Assembly: GCA_946560065.1 (NCBI GenBank)
Contig: CAMNUE010000012.1
Location: 1 to 64,000 of the forward strand
Direction: 5' to 3'
Length of the DNA: 64,000 nt
From: an uncultured bacterium
GTDB taxonomy: Bacteria; Bacillota_I; Bacilli_A; RF39; UBA660
How positions within the stretch are numbered: position 1 is the first letter of the stretch; every line of letters begins with the position of its first letter. The notes beneath the pieces were generated by a model, which was given only the letters and a program-made list of their open reading frames with translations, was not told where the DNA came from and ran no database searches. Of the stretch, positions 25,976 through 35,737 are shown piece after piece. The translations under genes were made by a program, and so were the position numbers.

Positions 25976-27241
25976 ATGTTAGTTAATAGTCAATTTGGTG
26001 AAGTTGATATAAATGATGATTTAATTGAAACTATTATAAAGGATATGCCAAATAATTACAACACTCTAGAGAAGTGTATATACATATATGTTAGGATATG
26101 TCAAAAATTTTCTTTTTCTGTAAGCTATTTTTTAGAAGAGATGATAGAATCTCATGATTTTTGTCTGCCTGATATAAGTAAGGATATGTCCAGTTTACTA
26201 TTTAATAATATTACCTGCCATAAGTTTGCAATTTTGTTCTCCACAATTCTATCAAACTTATTTAATGTAAAAACTAAAATTGTCTATAGTGACCCTAGTA
26301 GAGACAACGGGGCTATGACTCAGTGGCACGACTCAGTCAAATATGGTTCGGGTCATCAAAGTGTAATTGTTTCTTTAGATGACTCTACTATTTGGTTTGA
26401 TCCTTTACTTTCTTTTCTTGGGCCTTTAAGTGATTTATATAATGTCAAAAATGGCACTGAATTAAAGGGCATTAAATGCATTAATGGAAATAATGCGTTT
26501 TTAAATAGTACTATTGAAAAGGTCTATTCAAATTTCTTAAATGAAACCGAAATTAAAACTCAAGAACAATTTGAATATCCTTGCAGGTTTAGTACTCTAG
26601 AAGAAGCATTGGCAGAGTTTAATAAGAGTATTCATAATTATGAATATAGTGATATTGATTTATTATCATATATGTTAACTTGCAAAAATAGATTTCTAAT
26701 TAATCTAGGTCATCGATATGAAGCTACAATTTCTATTATCTAGAATCTTCGTCCTACTGATACTGCATTTGATATAAAAATTAGTAGAAGACAATATAAA
26801 GCTACTTGGGAGTTTATCTTAACTGTATATGATAATGAAAATAATATGCATCGTTATTTTAAATACGATAAAAAGAATAAAAAATTGCAACCTACAAATC
26901 CAGAAGATTTAAAAAATAAAATAAATTTATATACTTATATAATAGGTGATAATTTTAAGATTCCAGGCATAAATGATTCTCCTCTGGATTTTTTAGATAC
27001 TTATTTTAAATATTTAAGTGATGCCGAAGTTTTTATGATAAAAGATTATATAGAAGAATTGGATTCAACTTGTCAAGACTCTTTGCTAACTTATTTAAAG
27101 CACTGTAATCATAAACAAATAATGAAATTGTTAGAGGACATATCTCAAGTATTTGACTATTCTTATCCATGCGACATCAATCCAAACTTTGCTAAAAATT
27201 GTACAAATAGAAGCATTTGTTTAGAAAAAAAACTTAGGTAG
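25976..27241 (+). pseudogene. Transglutaminase-like protein gene interrupted by one in-frame TAG
   Basis: ATG 25976 follows GGGGGGAG. The frame is open for 255 codons, meets TAG at 26741-26743, then continues in the same frame with no further stop to TAG 27239-27241 (421 codons in all). The stretch after the amber codon reads as normal protein (NLRPTDTAFDIKISRRQ). In the first part NITCHKFAIL, GSGHQSVIVSL and TIWFDPLL give a Cys, His, Asp order as in transglutaminase-like or papain-fold enzymes. The function is unknown. One nonsense mutation is the simplest view. A 255-residue protein might still be made. Confidence 0.6.
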
Positions 27242-27546
27242 GTAATCGTTTTATAAAAAGATTAAAAGTGTAGAATCCTTTTATAGTGGTTCAGTATCAG
27301 ACTGCTTATGGCAACAGTTGAATATAAAAAGAGTTTAGCTCTTTTTTTCTTTGAATTAAATCACTTGAGATTTGTTAAAGGCTTTTACTAGTAATTTATG
27401 TATATCATCAAAGAATATAATATTATTTCTGCGTTACAAATCTAAAAAATAATGAAAGAAATCCTTATAACTATACTGATTAATATTATTAAAAATGCTA
27501 TAATGATATTGCAGATTCATATAAAAAATTTATAGAGGTAAAAATT
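27242..27546 (+). other. Intergenic stretch with terminator and promoter
   Basis: AAAAAGAG (27326-27333) pairs with CTCTTTTT (27339-27346), a terminator for the interrupted gene. A TATAAT at 27499-27504 probably belongs to the promoter of the GNAT gene. I see no other gene here. Confidence 0.5.
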
Positions 27547-28482
27547 ATGAAAGTGAAAAAATTTAATAAAAATGAAGATTATAATCAAATAATTGACTTT
27601 TTAACAGAAGAATACAAGCATAATAAAAATCTATTATGTTGGTTACCAGCAAGATTTGATGATTTAATATTTAGAATTGATACTTTATATCACAATGAAA
27701 GAGGATTACAAAAGTCACAAGATTTTATATATATTTTTGAAGAGGATAATCAGATTGTTGGTATAATTGTTCCTGATGGAGATTCTTTTAATAGTTGTAT
27801 CAAGTCTGGATACGAAAATATATTTAGTCAGATGTTAGACTTAGCAGAGAAAGAATTGCAACCTTTATTTGAAAAAGATGCAAATGGTGATATAGATTTT
27901 TTAGTAATATCGCATGACAGTTTAAAATATCAAGCTGATGAATTAAGAAAGCGAGGTTATGTTAGAGATGGGGCTAGTGATTACGATAATGTTCAACATC
28001 CAATGGAAACTAACTATGTAATTGAGCTTCCTGAAGGATATAAACAAGTATATGGTGAAGGATTGGATGACAATATGAAAGCAAAAGCATGTCATTATGG
28101 ATTTCACCCTATAGATGATGATGGAGTTTTAACAGGAGAATTTAAAGAAGGAAAACTAGCCTATCAAGCAAGAAAAAAATCAAGATATTATTCAAATAGT
28201 TTTGAAAGTCTAATAGTAACAGATGAAAAAGACATATGTTCATATTGTTTTTGTTACGTTGATATAAATACTAATACAGCGTTTATTGAGCCAGTATGTA
28301 CAAGAGAAAAATATAGAAATAAAGGTTTTGCTAAACAAATGCTCCATAGTGTTATAAATAGATTAAAAGAAATGAATATTGAAAGTTGCTATATTAATTC
28401 ATATGACTGGAGAAAAAAAGTTTACAACGCCGCTGGCTTTAAAACAGAAGATTCTATTGGATTTTGGCATAAAAAGTTATAA
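27547..28482 (+). CDS. GNAT-family acetyltransferase with a degenerate N-terminal half
   Basis: Residues about 215-311 form a GNAT domain with AFIEPVCTREKYRNKGFAKQ, where YRNKGFAKQ fits the acetyl-CoA loop R-x2-G-x-A, and a YNAAGF motif near the end. The first ~200 residues look like a second, weaker GNAT copy (IYIFEEDNQIVGIIVPDGDS). AGAGGT precedes the ATG. Substrate unknown. Confidence 0.8.
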   Translation: MKVKKFNKNEDYNQIIDFLTEEYKHNKNLLCWLPARFDDLIFRIDTLYHNERGLQKSQDFIYIFEEDNQIVGIIVPDGDSFNSCIKSGYENIFSQMLDLAEKELQPLFEKDANGDIDFLVISHDSLKYQADELRKRGYVRDGASDYDNVQHPMETNYVIELPEGYKQVYGEGLDDNMKAKACHYGFHPIDDDGVLTGEFKEGKLAYQARKKSRYYSNSFESLIVTDEKDICSYCFCYVDINTNTAFIEPVCTREKYRNKGFAKQMLHSVINRLKEMNIESCYINSYDWRKKVYNAAGFKTEDSIGFWHKKL

Positions 28483-28569
28483 TTATCATAAAAATACCTA
28501 AATATCTTAAGAAACTTCAGTAAAGTCAGTCATTAAATTAAAATATTATACATAAGTTAGGAGTTCAAC

Positions 28570-29280
28570 ATGAAAAGAAAACTTTCAGAAAGATATAAAA
28601 AAGCATTAGTAACAGTAGCTATGGGTTTTAGAACGGAAGAAGAAATCAAGAAAAACGGCTTGTCTATCTTTACAAAAGAAGAAACAAAAAATTTAATTTT
28701 CTACCTTAACTATTTATACAACAAAAAGGAAAATATTCTTGCTCTAAAAGTAAAGCAAGAAGGCTATCATTCAGTTCATGTAAATATCAGATCAAAATTA
28801 GAATTAGTAAAATTTATAGAAGGGCTTCCAACTATCTACAAAGAATATAGTGAGATTTGGATTATCTCAAGCTCAATTACTGAGTGTTGGCGTTGTAGAA
28901 TTTATCTTTCTAATACTAGTCCAACTGATATAATAGAACTAGCTTACAGTACTGACGACCATATACTAGATAATATTGACTCAACTGACACTACGCCATA
29001 TGCTTGTTATAGAAGAAGTGATTTATCTATTGAATTATTTAAAACCAACCTAGATGAAAAGACACTAGAGAAAATAGAAAGAATAATCAACAATATTTTG
29101 TTTAAATATTCTAAAAAATTAACAGAAGTAAAACATGAACTCAGTATTTTAAACGTTGATGAAATATCTTTAGATGTAAGAATAAATAAAACCTACGATT
29201 TCCACGACTTTGATGTTGCCTATGGAAAGACCAAAAAAGTAATGGATTATTACCTTTCAAGAATAGAAAGCATTATCTAA
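28570..29280 (+). CDS. Uncharacterised 236-residue protein
   Basis: The product is soluble, helical and mixed, with no recognised motif. It contains a Trp/Cys-rich strand EIWIISSSITECWRCRIYL and ends with a helix YGKTKKVMDYYLSRIESII. TAGGAG precedes the ATG. It sits 20 bases before a Nudix gene and may be cotranscribed with it. Confidence 0.65.
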   Translation: MKRKLSERYKKALVTVAMGFRTEEEIKKNGLSIFTKEETKNLIFYLNYLYNKKENILALKVKQEGYHSVHVNIRSKLELVKFIEGLPTIYKEYSEIWIISSSITECWRCRIYLSNTSPTDIIELAYSTDDHILDNIDSTDTTPYACYRRSDLSIELFKTNLDEKTLEKIERIINNILFKYSKKLTEVKHELSILNVDEISLDVRINKTYDFHDFDVAYGKTKKVMDYYLSRIESII

Positions 29281-29300
29281 ATATAAAAAGGAGAAAAAAT

Positions 29301-29765
29301 ATGGAATATATTAAAAAAATAAGAAAATATATAGGGCATGATCCAATAATGATGTGTGCCTGTGGTTGTCTAATATTCAATGAAAAAGGACAGGTTTTAC
29401 TTCAAAAAAGAAGTGACGATAATCTTTGGGGAAATCCAGGGGGTTCAATGGATTTAGGTGAAACAATCTACGAGACAGTAATTAGAGAAATCAAAGAAGA
29501 AACCAATCTTGATATTAAAGCTGAGAATCTAAAAATATTTAATATTTACTCAGGAGAAGAACAACATCACATTTATCCTAACGAAGATGAAGTTTACTTT
29601 GTAAATATTATTTTTGAGACAACAAACTACAACGGAAACATCAAAACAGATTCTGAAAGTGTCGAATTACAATTCTTCGACCTTGATAATCTTCCCTCAA
29701 ACATCACCAAACCATTTATACCAATCGCAAGAGACCTTAAAAAAAGAACTTTCAAACAACAATAA
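29301..29765 (+). CDS. Nudix hydrolase
   Basis: The protein hydrolyses a nucleoside-diphosphate-linked substrate. The Nudix box is complete: GGSMDLGETIYETVIREIKE continuing into ETNLDI (about residues 48-72), with all catalytic Glu residues. Length 154 is typical. AAAAGGAG precedes the ATG. It is the first of four nucleotide- or phosphate-acting genes here, although the next has its own promoter. Confidence 0.9.
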   Translation: MEYIKKIRKYIGHDPIMMCACGCLIFNEKGQVLLQKRSDDNLWGNPGGSMDLGETIYETVIREIKEETNLDIKAENLKIFNIYSGEEQHHIYPNEDEVYFVNIIFETTNYNGNIKTDSESVELQFFDLDNLPSNITKPFIPIARDLKKRTFKQQ

Positions 29766-29769
29766 TGCG

Positions 29770-29798
29770 TTGAGAAGCAAGGATAAAAATGGTATAAT
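29770..29798 (+). promoter_or_regulatory. Sigma-A promoter with very short leader
   Basis: TTGAGA (29770-29775), 17 bases, TATAAT (29793-29798). The expected transcript begins near 29805, right at the ribosome site AGGTGA (29806-29811). Confidence 0.7.
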
Positions 29799-29816
29799 CA
29801 CAAATAGGTGATTGGA

Positions 29817-30830
29817 ATGAATCCATATTTACGATTATTTATTGACTTGTATGAGCCAAAATTCTTAGAAAAGTATAAAAAAACTAAAACAATTGAAAGA
29901 TTAAAATACGTTACTCAATTTTGTGGTTGTGACTATACTAAATTGTATAATCCTAGATTTCTTTATACACGATATCATCATAGCCTAGTAGTAGCCCATA
30001 TGACTTGGCACTTTACTAAAAATAAAAAAGAAACCATAATAGCTTTACTTCATGATGCGGGAACACCATGCTTTGCTCACTGCATAGACTGCGTTTTTGG
30101 AGATTGTATCAATCAAGAATCATCCGAAAGAAAAATAAGTGATATCATAAAGCAAGATAAAGAGATTATGGAATATTTACAGGAAGATGGTATAACTCTA
30201 GCGGATGTAGACGATTTTTCAAATTATCACATTTTAGAAAATAAAAGTCCTAATCTTTGTGCAGATCGTCTTGATGGAGTTCTTCATACAGGCTATATTT
30301 GGCTTCAAAAAAACACTCTCAATCAGATTGAAGAAGTATATAATAATTTAGAAGTTTTAACAAATGAGTTTGGTTTACCAGAAATAGGATTCCAAGATTT
30401 AGAGCCAGCAGAACAATTTGTCGATATGGTCTATCACTATGCAAAAGAGCTACAAGGAAATAAAGACAAATATGTCATGATGTACATTTCAGAATTAGTA
30501 AAATTATCTTTTGAAAGAGGTTTATTAAACTTAGAAGATTTATATCAAAAAAAAGAAGCAGACATTTGTAATCTTTTTGCTACTAATTTTTCTTCTTGGA
30601 CAAATTTTAAAGAAGCTCAAAGCATAATAGTTCAAGAAGAAATACCTGAAGAAAACTTCTACATATCATTTGATATCAAAAAAAGAAATACAATTCCTTT
30701 AGTAAAAACTAATACAGGAAGTAAAAGAATAATTGATTTATCAATGATTGCAAAAGAAAAATATCAAAATCTAGAAGATTATCATGATAAATCATATGCT
30801 TATGTGAAGAAAATAAAAGAAATTATTTAA
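29817..30830 (+). CDS. HD-domain phosphohydrolase
   Basis: An HD metal site is visible in HHSLVVAHMTWHF and ALLHDAGTPCFAHCIDC (about residues 53-95), resembling dNTPase/HD-superfamily hydrolases. A later DRLDG (about 150) supplies the last Asp. The start is ATG 29817, five bases after AGGTGA; an in-frame GTG at 29808 lies inside that ribosome site. Substrate is not known; dNTP or a related phosphoester is inferred from the fold. Confidence 0.83.
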   Translation: MNPYLRLFIDLYEPKFLEKYKKTKTIERLKYVTQFCGCDYTKLYNPRFLYTRYHHSLVVAHMTWHFTKNKKETIIALLHDAGTPCFAHCIDCVFGDCINQESSERKISDIIKQDKEIMEYLQEDGITLADVDDFSNYHILENKSPNLCADRLDGVLHTGYIWLQKNTLNQIEEVYNNLEVLTNEFGLPEIGFQDLEPAEQFVDMVYHYAKELQGNKDKYVMMYISELVKLSFERGLLNLEDLYQKKEADICNLFATNFSSWTNFKEAQSIIVQEEIPEENFYISFDIKKRNTIPLVKTNTGSKRIIDLSMIAKEKYQNLEDYHDKSYAYVKKIKEII

Positions 30831-30851
30831 TGAAATAAAGGAGTATAAAAG

Positions 30852-31412
30852 ATGAATAATATTGAAATAGAAAGAAAATATAAGATAACAAAAGAAATAT
30901 ATGAAGAAATAATAACTACTTTGAATCAAGAACACCTTTCTTCAAAAAAAGAATCTCAAAATGATATATATTTTTCACCAATTAATTTTCCTTTCTTAGG
31001 AGGAGAGATAGATAACGAATGTTTACGCCTTAGAATTTTAAAAGATAAAAATATTTTAAGTTACAAGAAATTTATCTATGCAACCAAAGAAGAGCCAGCT
31101 CACTGTATAGAACATGAAATAGAAATATTAGAGCCAGAAAAAATTAAACTGATATTAGAAGATTTAAGAATTAAAGAAGAGTTTACTCTAAAAAAAGAAA
31201 GACTATCATACATTTACAAAGATAAAGTAGAAATATCTCTAGATCAAGTAGATAACCTAGGCTACTTTATAGAACTAGAAATAATAAATCAATCAGATTT
31301 AAATTCTACATTAAAAGAATTAGACGAATTTATTAGTAAATTTAAAATAACAGAGGAAATGCGAAATTATGAAGGATATTCTTACATGTTATATAGTCAA
31401 AAAGTGAGTTAA
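30852..31412 (+). CDS. CYTH-domain (triphosphate tunnel) protein
   Basis: The N-terminus has the E-x-E-x-K signature IEIERKYKI. Acidic/basic strands follow (CLRLRILKD, HEIEIL, EISLDQVDNLGYFIELE), as in the CYTH tunnel fold that handles triphosphates such as ThTP or inorganic triphosphate. Length is 186 residues. AAAGGAG precedes the ATG. It lies between the HD and deoxynucleotidase genes with short gaps. Confidence 0.85.
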   Translation: MNNIEIERKYKITKEIYEEIITTLNQEHLSSKKESQNDIYFSPINFPFLGGEIDNECLRLRILKDKNILSYKKFIYATKEEPAHCIEHEIEILEPEKIKLILEDLRIKEEFTLKKERLSYIYKDKVEISLDQVDNLGYFIELEIINQSDLNSTLKELDEFISKFKITEEMRNYEGYSYMLYSQKVS

Positions 31413-31415
31413 AAG

Positions 31416-31970
31416 ATGAAGACAGTAATGATAGATATGGACAATGTCCTTACAGATGGTGTCTTTAAAGAATACATCGAAGAATTTTACAAAATAGAAA
31501 TAGATTTAAATGAGATAAAGGATTATGCTTACGTTCAAAAATTAACGAAAAAAGATTCTAAACAATTTTGGGAGTTTGTCCAAGACAAGAATTTTTATCT
31601 AGAGGCTCCACTATTTCAAGATTGTTATGAAGTTTTAGAAAAGCTTAATAGTAAATATGATCTCTATATAGTAACATCTTATCTTTGGAATGAAGAAATT
31701 GATGTTAGTGGTCACAATTTAAAGAATAAATACTACTATTTAAAAGAAAGACTTCCTTTCATAGGTCCAGAAAAATATATTTTTACAACCAATAAAAGCC
31801 TTATGAATTTTGATATAAGAATTGATGATAGATTGAATAACTTATCTGGTGCCACAACAAAATTGCTATTTACTGCTTGGCATAATAAAGATTTATCTAA
31901 AGAAGAACTAAAAAAGAAAAATACAATTAGAGTAAATTCTTGGAAAGAAATCGAAGATATTCTCCTTTAA
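31416..31970 (+). CDS. 5'(3')-deoxyribonucleotidase-like HAD phosphatase
   Basis: HAD motif I is IDMDNVLTDG at residues 6-15, as in the NT5C family. A Thr motif II (YIVTSY, about 92) and an acidic motif (DIRIDDR, about 134) are present. The family removes phosphate from dNMPs. It starts three bases after the CYTH stop, so the two are coupled. It is 184 residues long and complete. Confidence 0.83.
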   Translation: MKTVMIDMDNVLTDGVFKEYIEEFYKIEIDLNEIKDYAYVQKLTKKDSKQFWEFVQDKNFYLEAPLFQDCYEVLEKLNSKYDLYIVTSYLWNEEIDVSGHNLKNKYYYLKERLPFIGPEKYIFTTNKSLMNFDIRIDDRLNNLSGATTKLLFTAWHNKDLSKEELKKKNTIRVNSWKEIEDILL

Positions 31971-31974
31971 TTAT

Positions 31975-32000
31975 AAATACCGCTACCAGGTATTTTTTTT
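31975..32000 (+). terminator. Rho-independent terminator
   Basis: AAATACC (31975-31981) pairs with GGTATTT (31989-31995), followed by further T. It closes the HD-CYTH-nucleotidase unit. Confidence 0.7.
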
Positions 32001-32034
32001 ATCAAAAGTGAAATAATAATTAATGGTGAACAAA

Positions 32035-33501
32035 ATGAAAAATGAAAGTATTTGGTTAGAAGATAAAATTAAAACTAATCACAACAAATTAGAAAAAAAT
32101 CTCGAAACAGATATTCTAATTATCGGGGGAGGTATTACAGGAATAAGCTGTGCCTATCATTTAATCGATTCAAATTTAAAAGTTACTTTAGTAGAAGCAA
32201 ATGAGTTAGGTAGTGGGGTAACATCAAAGACAACTGGCAAGCTTACCTTCTTACAAGAAGATATTTATTCTAAAATTACTAATACTAGTTCAGAAGTCAA
32301 TGCAAAATTATATTATCAAGCTCAAAAGCATGCTATCAGTTTGGTAAAAGAGATTATCTCCAAAAATAAAATAAATTGTGATTTAGAACCAAGCCCATCC
32401 TATTTATTTACAAATTCTAACGATAAAATACCATCTCTCAAAAAGATAAAAAATCTACTTGAAAGTTATTCTGAAAAAGTTACAATAAAGAAAAATTTTA
32501 ACTTAGCAGATATTCCTTGTAAATATGCCCTAGCAGTTTCTGATTGTTATGTCTTTCATCCCTTAAAATATCTAAACGGTCTAGTAAACTTAATAAAAAA
32601 TAAAATAAGTATATATGAGTACACTAGAATTACATGTATCAAAAAACAAAGTAATTACTTCATTTGTAAAACCAAAAATCATTCTATCAAAACTAAAAAG
32701 ATTATCTTAGCACTTCATTACCCGTACTTTTTAATACCTTACTTATTTCCTTTCAAAGTAAATCTTGAAAAATCATATATTAGTGTAACAACAGAAAAAA
32801 ACAAAAATAATTTTAACGCCATAAATCTAGATGAAGAGACAATATCCATTAGATATCATAAAAATAAAAATAATAATTATAAATTATATCTTCATCCCTC
32901 AAGAAATATTTGTATACATACTAACGATTTAGAAAATTTTCAAAAAAATCAATCTATTTCAGCCGAGTTAAAATATCGTTGGTCAAATATTGATATAATC
33001 ACTAATGATTATTTACCATATATTGGAGAAATCGAAGATAATTTATATTTAGCAACTGGTTACAATACCTGGGGAATGACTAACGGAAGTCTAGCAGGAG
33101 AAATAATCAGTGATTTAATTTTAAATCGTAATAATCAATATAGTGACCTTTTCAATCCAAAGCGTTCCTTAAAACTAACGAAACTACCTTCAATTATAGG
33201 AAGTAGTATAAAGGGGTATAAAGAAGGTATAACAAAAAATTTTCAGACTAATAAAAACATTACTTATAACGAACTAGATGGCAGAAAAATTGCTACTTAC
33301 CAGGATGAAAAAGGAATAAAACATTCTGTTTATCTTAAGTGTCCTCATTTAAAATGTAACTTAATATTCAACGAAGTAGAAAAGACTTGGGACTGTCCTT
33401 GTCATGGTTCTAGATTTAATATAGATGGAAAATGTCTAGAGGGACCAAGTAATTATGATATATCAGTAGACCAAACCTTTGACAATGTCAATCATCTATA
33501 G
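32035..33501 (+). CDS. FAD-dependent (DAO-type) oxidoreductase with C-terminal Rieske domain
   Basis: A Rossmann FAD motif lies near the start (DILIIGGGITGISCAYHLI, about residue 25), followed by the DAO-type substrate domain. The last ~70 residues are a Rieske [2Fe-2S] domain with CPHLKC and CPCHGSRF, the Cys/His pairs intact. Such fusions probably oxidise an amine-like substrate and pass electrons through the cluster; the substrate is not known. I choose ATG 32035, five bases after GGTGA (32025-32029), rather than ATG 32023, which lacks a ribosome site. Confidence 0.85.
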   Translation: MKNESIWLEDKIKTNHNKLEKNLETDILIIGGGITGISCAYHLIDSNLKVTLVEANELGSGVTSKTTGKLTFLQEDIYSKITNTSSEVNAKLYYQAQKHAISLVKEIISKNKINCDLEPSPSYLFTNSNDKIPSLKKIKNLLESYSEKVTIKKNFNLADIPCKYALAVSDCYVFHPLKYLNGLVNLIKNKISIYEYTRITCIKKQSNYFICKTKNHSIKTKKIILALHYPYFLIPYLFPFKVNLEKSYISVTTEKNKNNFNAINLDEETISIRYHKNKNNNYKLYLHPSRNICIHTNDLENFQKNQSISAELKYRWSNIDIITNDYLPYIGEIEDNLYLATGYNTWGMTNGSLAGEIISDLILNRNNQYSDLFNPKRSLKLTKLPSIIGSSIKGYKEGITKNFQTNKNITYNELDGRKIATYQDEKGIKHSVYLKCPHLKCNLIFNEVEKTWDCPCHGSRFNIDGKCLEGPSNYDISVDQTFDNVNHL

Positions 33502-33577
33502 TAAAATCAAACTAATCAAACTTTTTGTAAAAAAGTCAAGAAACAAAAAGTTCAAAATATTATAAAGAGGTGTAACA

Positions 33578-34057
33578 ATGAATGAAGTAATTAAATATTT
33601 GGAGGATAATAAAATTTCTTATGAATTAGTAGAACATGAAGAAGTACACACAATTGAAGATATGGACAAATTATCGCTATTAGATAAAGGATATGTTTGT
33701 AAAAACTTATTTTTAAGAAATGCTAATGGTAAAATTCATTATCTTTTATGTTGCCACCACTCAAAAGCTATAAAGATGGATGAATTATCAAAAAAGATAA
33801 ATAGTACTAGATTAAGCTTTGCATCAGCAGAGCGTCTTGCAAAACATTTAAAATTAGAAAATGGCTATGTTTCACCATTTGGTATTTTAAATAATGAAGA
33901 TAAAAAGGTAATAGTTGTCTTTGACAAAGATTTAAAAGGTCAAGAAAAAGTTGGATTCCATCCCAATACTAATAAAGCAACTGTTTACTTACCATTTAGT
34001 GATGTTGAGAATATGATTAAAGAACATGGTAACGAAATATTATATATAACACTATAA
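33578..34057 (+). CDS. YbaK/EbsC-type tRNA-editing deacylase (ProX-like)
   Basis: The 159-residue protein matches the YbaK/EbsC fold: a VCKNLFLRN strand (about residues 40-48), the GYVSPFGILN motif (about 95), and the closing FHPNTNKATVYL. The family clears mischarged tRNA, usually Ala- or Cys-tRNA-Pro. AGAGGTG precedes the ATG. It is followed at once by a terminator. Confidence 0.87.
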   Translation: MNEVIKYLEDNKISYELVEHEEVHTIEDMDKLSLLDKGYVCKNLFLRNANGKIHYLLCCHHSKAIKMDELSKKINSTRLSFASAERLAKHLKLENGYVSPFGILNNEDKKVIVVFDKDLKGQEKVGFHPNTNKATVYLPFSDVENMIKEHGNEILYITL

Positions 34058-34076
34058 AGAACAAAAGTTCTTTTTT
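34056..34076 (+). terminator. Rho-independent terminator
   Basis: AAAGAAC (34056-34062), AAAA loop, GTTCTTT (34067-34073), then T. Confidence 0.7.
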
Positions 34077-34231
34077 CTATGAGTCACAGCTCAATTAGAA
34101 ATAAAAACTAGAAACAAAGAATTCATTAAATAAAAATAAGAAAAATGTATAATTGATATGTTTTTTTCTATAAGACTACCAAACACAAATAATCGTGATA
34201 TAATAAGAATAGGAGCAATTGGAGGTAATCT

Positions 34232-35365
34232 ATGAATATTTATGATTATATTGACGAGTATGGAATTTATAGTTTTTCAGAAAAAGAATTTAATGAAGTA
34301 GATAGTGCCATCTTTTCATTTTTATCGTATGCCGATTTTTCAAATATCTTTGAAGGAGAAAAAATGACGATTCAAGAGATTGGTCGTAAGCACATAGGAC
34401 TTCACTCTAAAAAAGAAAATAACGTCATAGCTGTCAGAGAAGGAAATAGAATTTTAAAATACCTAAAAGATACGAAACGCTATAGAAATTGTCTGATCTA
34501 TAATCATAAATATGAGGGGACTGAAGATATTCAATTTGGAGTTATAGCTATTGAATACCAAAAAAATGAAATTTACGTTTCTTTTGAGGGAACAGATGAA
34601 TTAATTAGTGGTTGGAAAGAAAATTTATTTCTAAGTTATAAATTTCCTACCAAATCCCATCTAAAAGCAATCAGTTATTTAAATAGAAACTATACATTTT
34701 CAAACAAAAAAATAATAGTAGGGGGACATTCAAAAGGTGGTAACTTAGCTATAGTAGCAAGCGCCTATGCCAATTTCTTTGTTAGAAAAAAAATAAAAAA
34801 AGTTTACAATTTTGATGGACCAGGACTTTTAGAAAAAGAATATTATGGAAAAGCATTCCAAAAAATATTACCAAAGTACATTCATATAATTCCAGATTAT
34901 TCAATAGTTGGGCTCTTATTAGAAAATACCAATACTAAAGTTGTAAAATCAAATAATAAAACGATTTTATCTCATAACATCTTCTATTGGGAAATTGATA
35001 ATAATCACTTTGTTAAAAGTAACTTGAGTCTCTTTTCTAAAAATCTTAATAACGAAATAGATAACTGGTGTTCTAAATATTCATCGGATGAAAAATATGA
35101 TTTCATCAATAATTTAGAAAACATCTGTAAAAAAGTTGATGTCTCAAGTCTCTTAGATTTTAAAGAAAGAAAAACAAAGTTGATAGATTTAATCCACGAA
35201 TCAAAAGACTTAACTGAAAATAGTAAAAAAATTCTTATGGACTTTGTTGCTTTATTTTTAAAATGCTTAAATAATACAACTATTTCTGAAATAAAAAATT
35301 TAATAAATAGAAAAATAAAATTACCAAAAATGAGGACTAAAGAAGATTCAAATGGAATTAAATGA
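34232..35365 (+). CDS. Lipase-like alpha/beta hydrolase (DUF2974/Mbeg1-like)
   Basis: The nucleophile elbow is GGHSKGGNLAIVAS (about residues 166-179), preceded by an EGTDELISGWKENL strand and followed by YNFDGPGLL, as in Mbeg1-like proteins. A late NHFVKSNL may carry the catalytic His. No signal peptide is seen, so it acts inside the cell or at the inner face. AGGTAATC precedes the ATG. It overlaps the DUF4186 gene by 14 bases. Confidence 0.83.
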   Translation: MNIYDYIDEYGIYSFSEKEFNEVDSAIFSFLSYADFSNIFEGEKMTIQEIGRKHIGLHSKKENNVIAVREGNRILKYLKDTKRYRNCLIYNHKYEGTEDIQFGVIAIEYQKNEIYVSFEGTDELISGWKENLFLSYKFPTKSHLKAISYLNRNYTFSNKKIIVGGHSKGGNLAIVASAYANFFVRKKIKKVYNFDGPGLLEKEYYGKAFQKILPKYIHIIPDYSIVGLLLENTNTKVVKSNNKTILSHNIFYWEIDNNHFVKSNLSLFSKNLNNEIDNWCSKYSSDEKYDFINNLENICKKVDVSSLLDFKERKTKLIDLIHESKDLTENSKKILMDFVALFLKCLNNTTISEIKNLINRKIKLPKMRTKEDSNGIK

Positions 35366-35723
35366 AATTCAAAAGAGATTTATTTCTGCTAAGTTAAGCA
35401 ATTTAAAAAAATCTAAATTTCGTAGTAGTTTTAAACTTCGTGAAAAAGAAAAGAGATATTTGAAAGAAAAAGGACTTGAAACAATAGAACAACATGCCAA
35501 GGATTTTATAACTACTAGACTAGCTCCATTTCCAACTCTTAATGATGGGAAACAAACACCTATGAAAGGACACCCCGTTTTTATAGCTCAACACGCAACC
35601 GCAACTTGCTGCCGAGGTTGCCTAAATAAATGGCACAAAATACCAAAAAATAGACAATTAGAAGAAAAAGAAATAAAATTTATTCAAGCTCTAATAGTTG
35701 AATGGATAAAAGAAAATAATTAA
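35352..35723 (+). CDS. DUF4186 family protein
   Basis: The 123-residue sequence matches DUF4186: KSKFRSSFKL near the start, TTRLAPFP in the middle, and GHPVFIAQHATATCCRGCL with a Cys cluster that may bind metal. It overlaps the end of the lipase-like gene, so translation is probably coupled. The family has no known function. Confidence 0.8.
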   Translation: MELNEIQKRFISAKLSNLKKSKFRSSFKLREKEKRYLKEKGLETIEQHAKDFITTRLAPFPTLNDGKQTPMKGHPVFIAQHATATCCRGCLNKWHKIPKNRQLEEKEIKFIQALIVEWIKENN

Positions 35724-35737
35724 TACAGGAGGAGAAT

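Noticed and set aside
25838..25977. Possible small ORF from TTG just before the amber-split gene
   Set aside because: It is open for about 45 codons and looks protein-like, but has no ribosome site and ends inside the next gene's first codons; too weak to call.
26741..26743. Amber codon as sign of a recoded genetic code
   Set aside because: TAG, TAA and TGA all end clear genes in the window.
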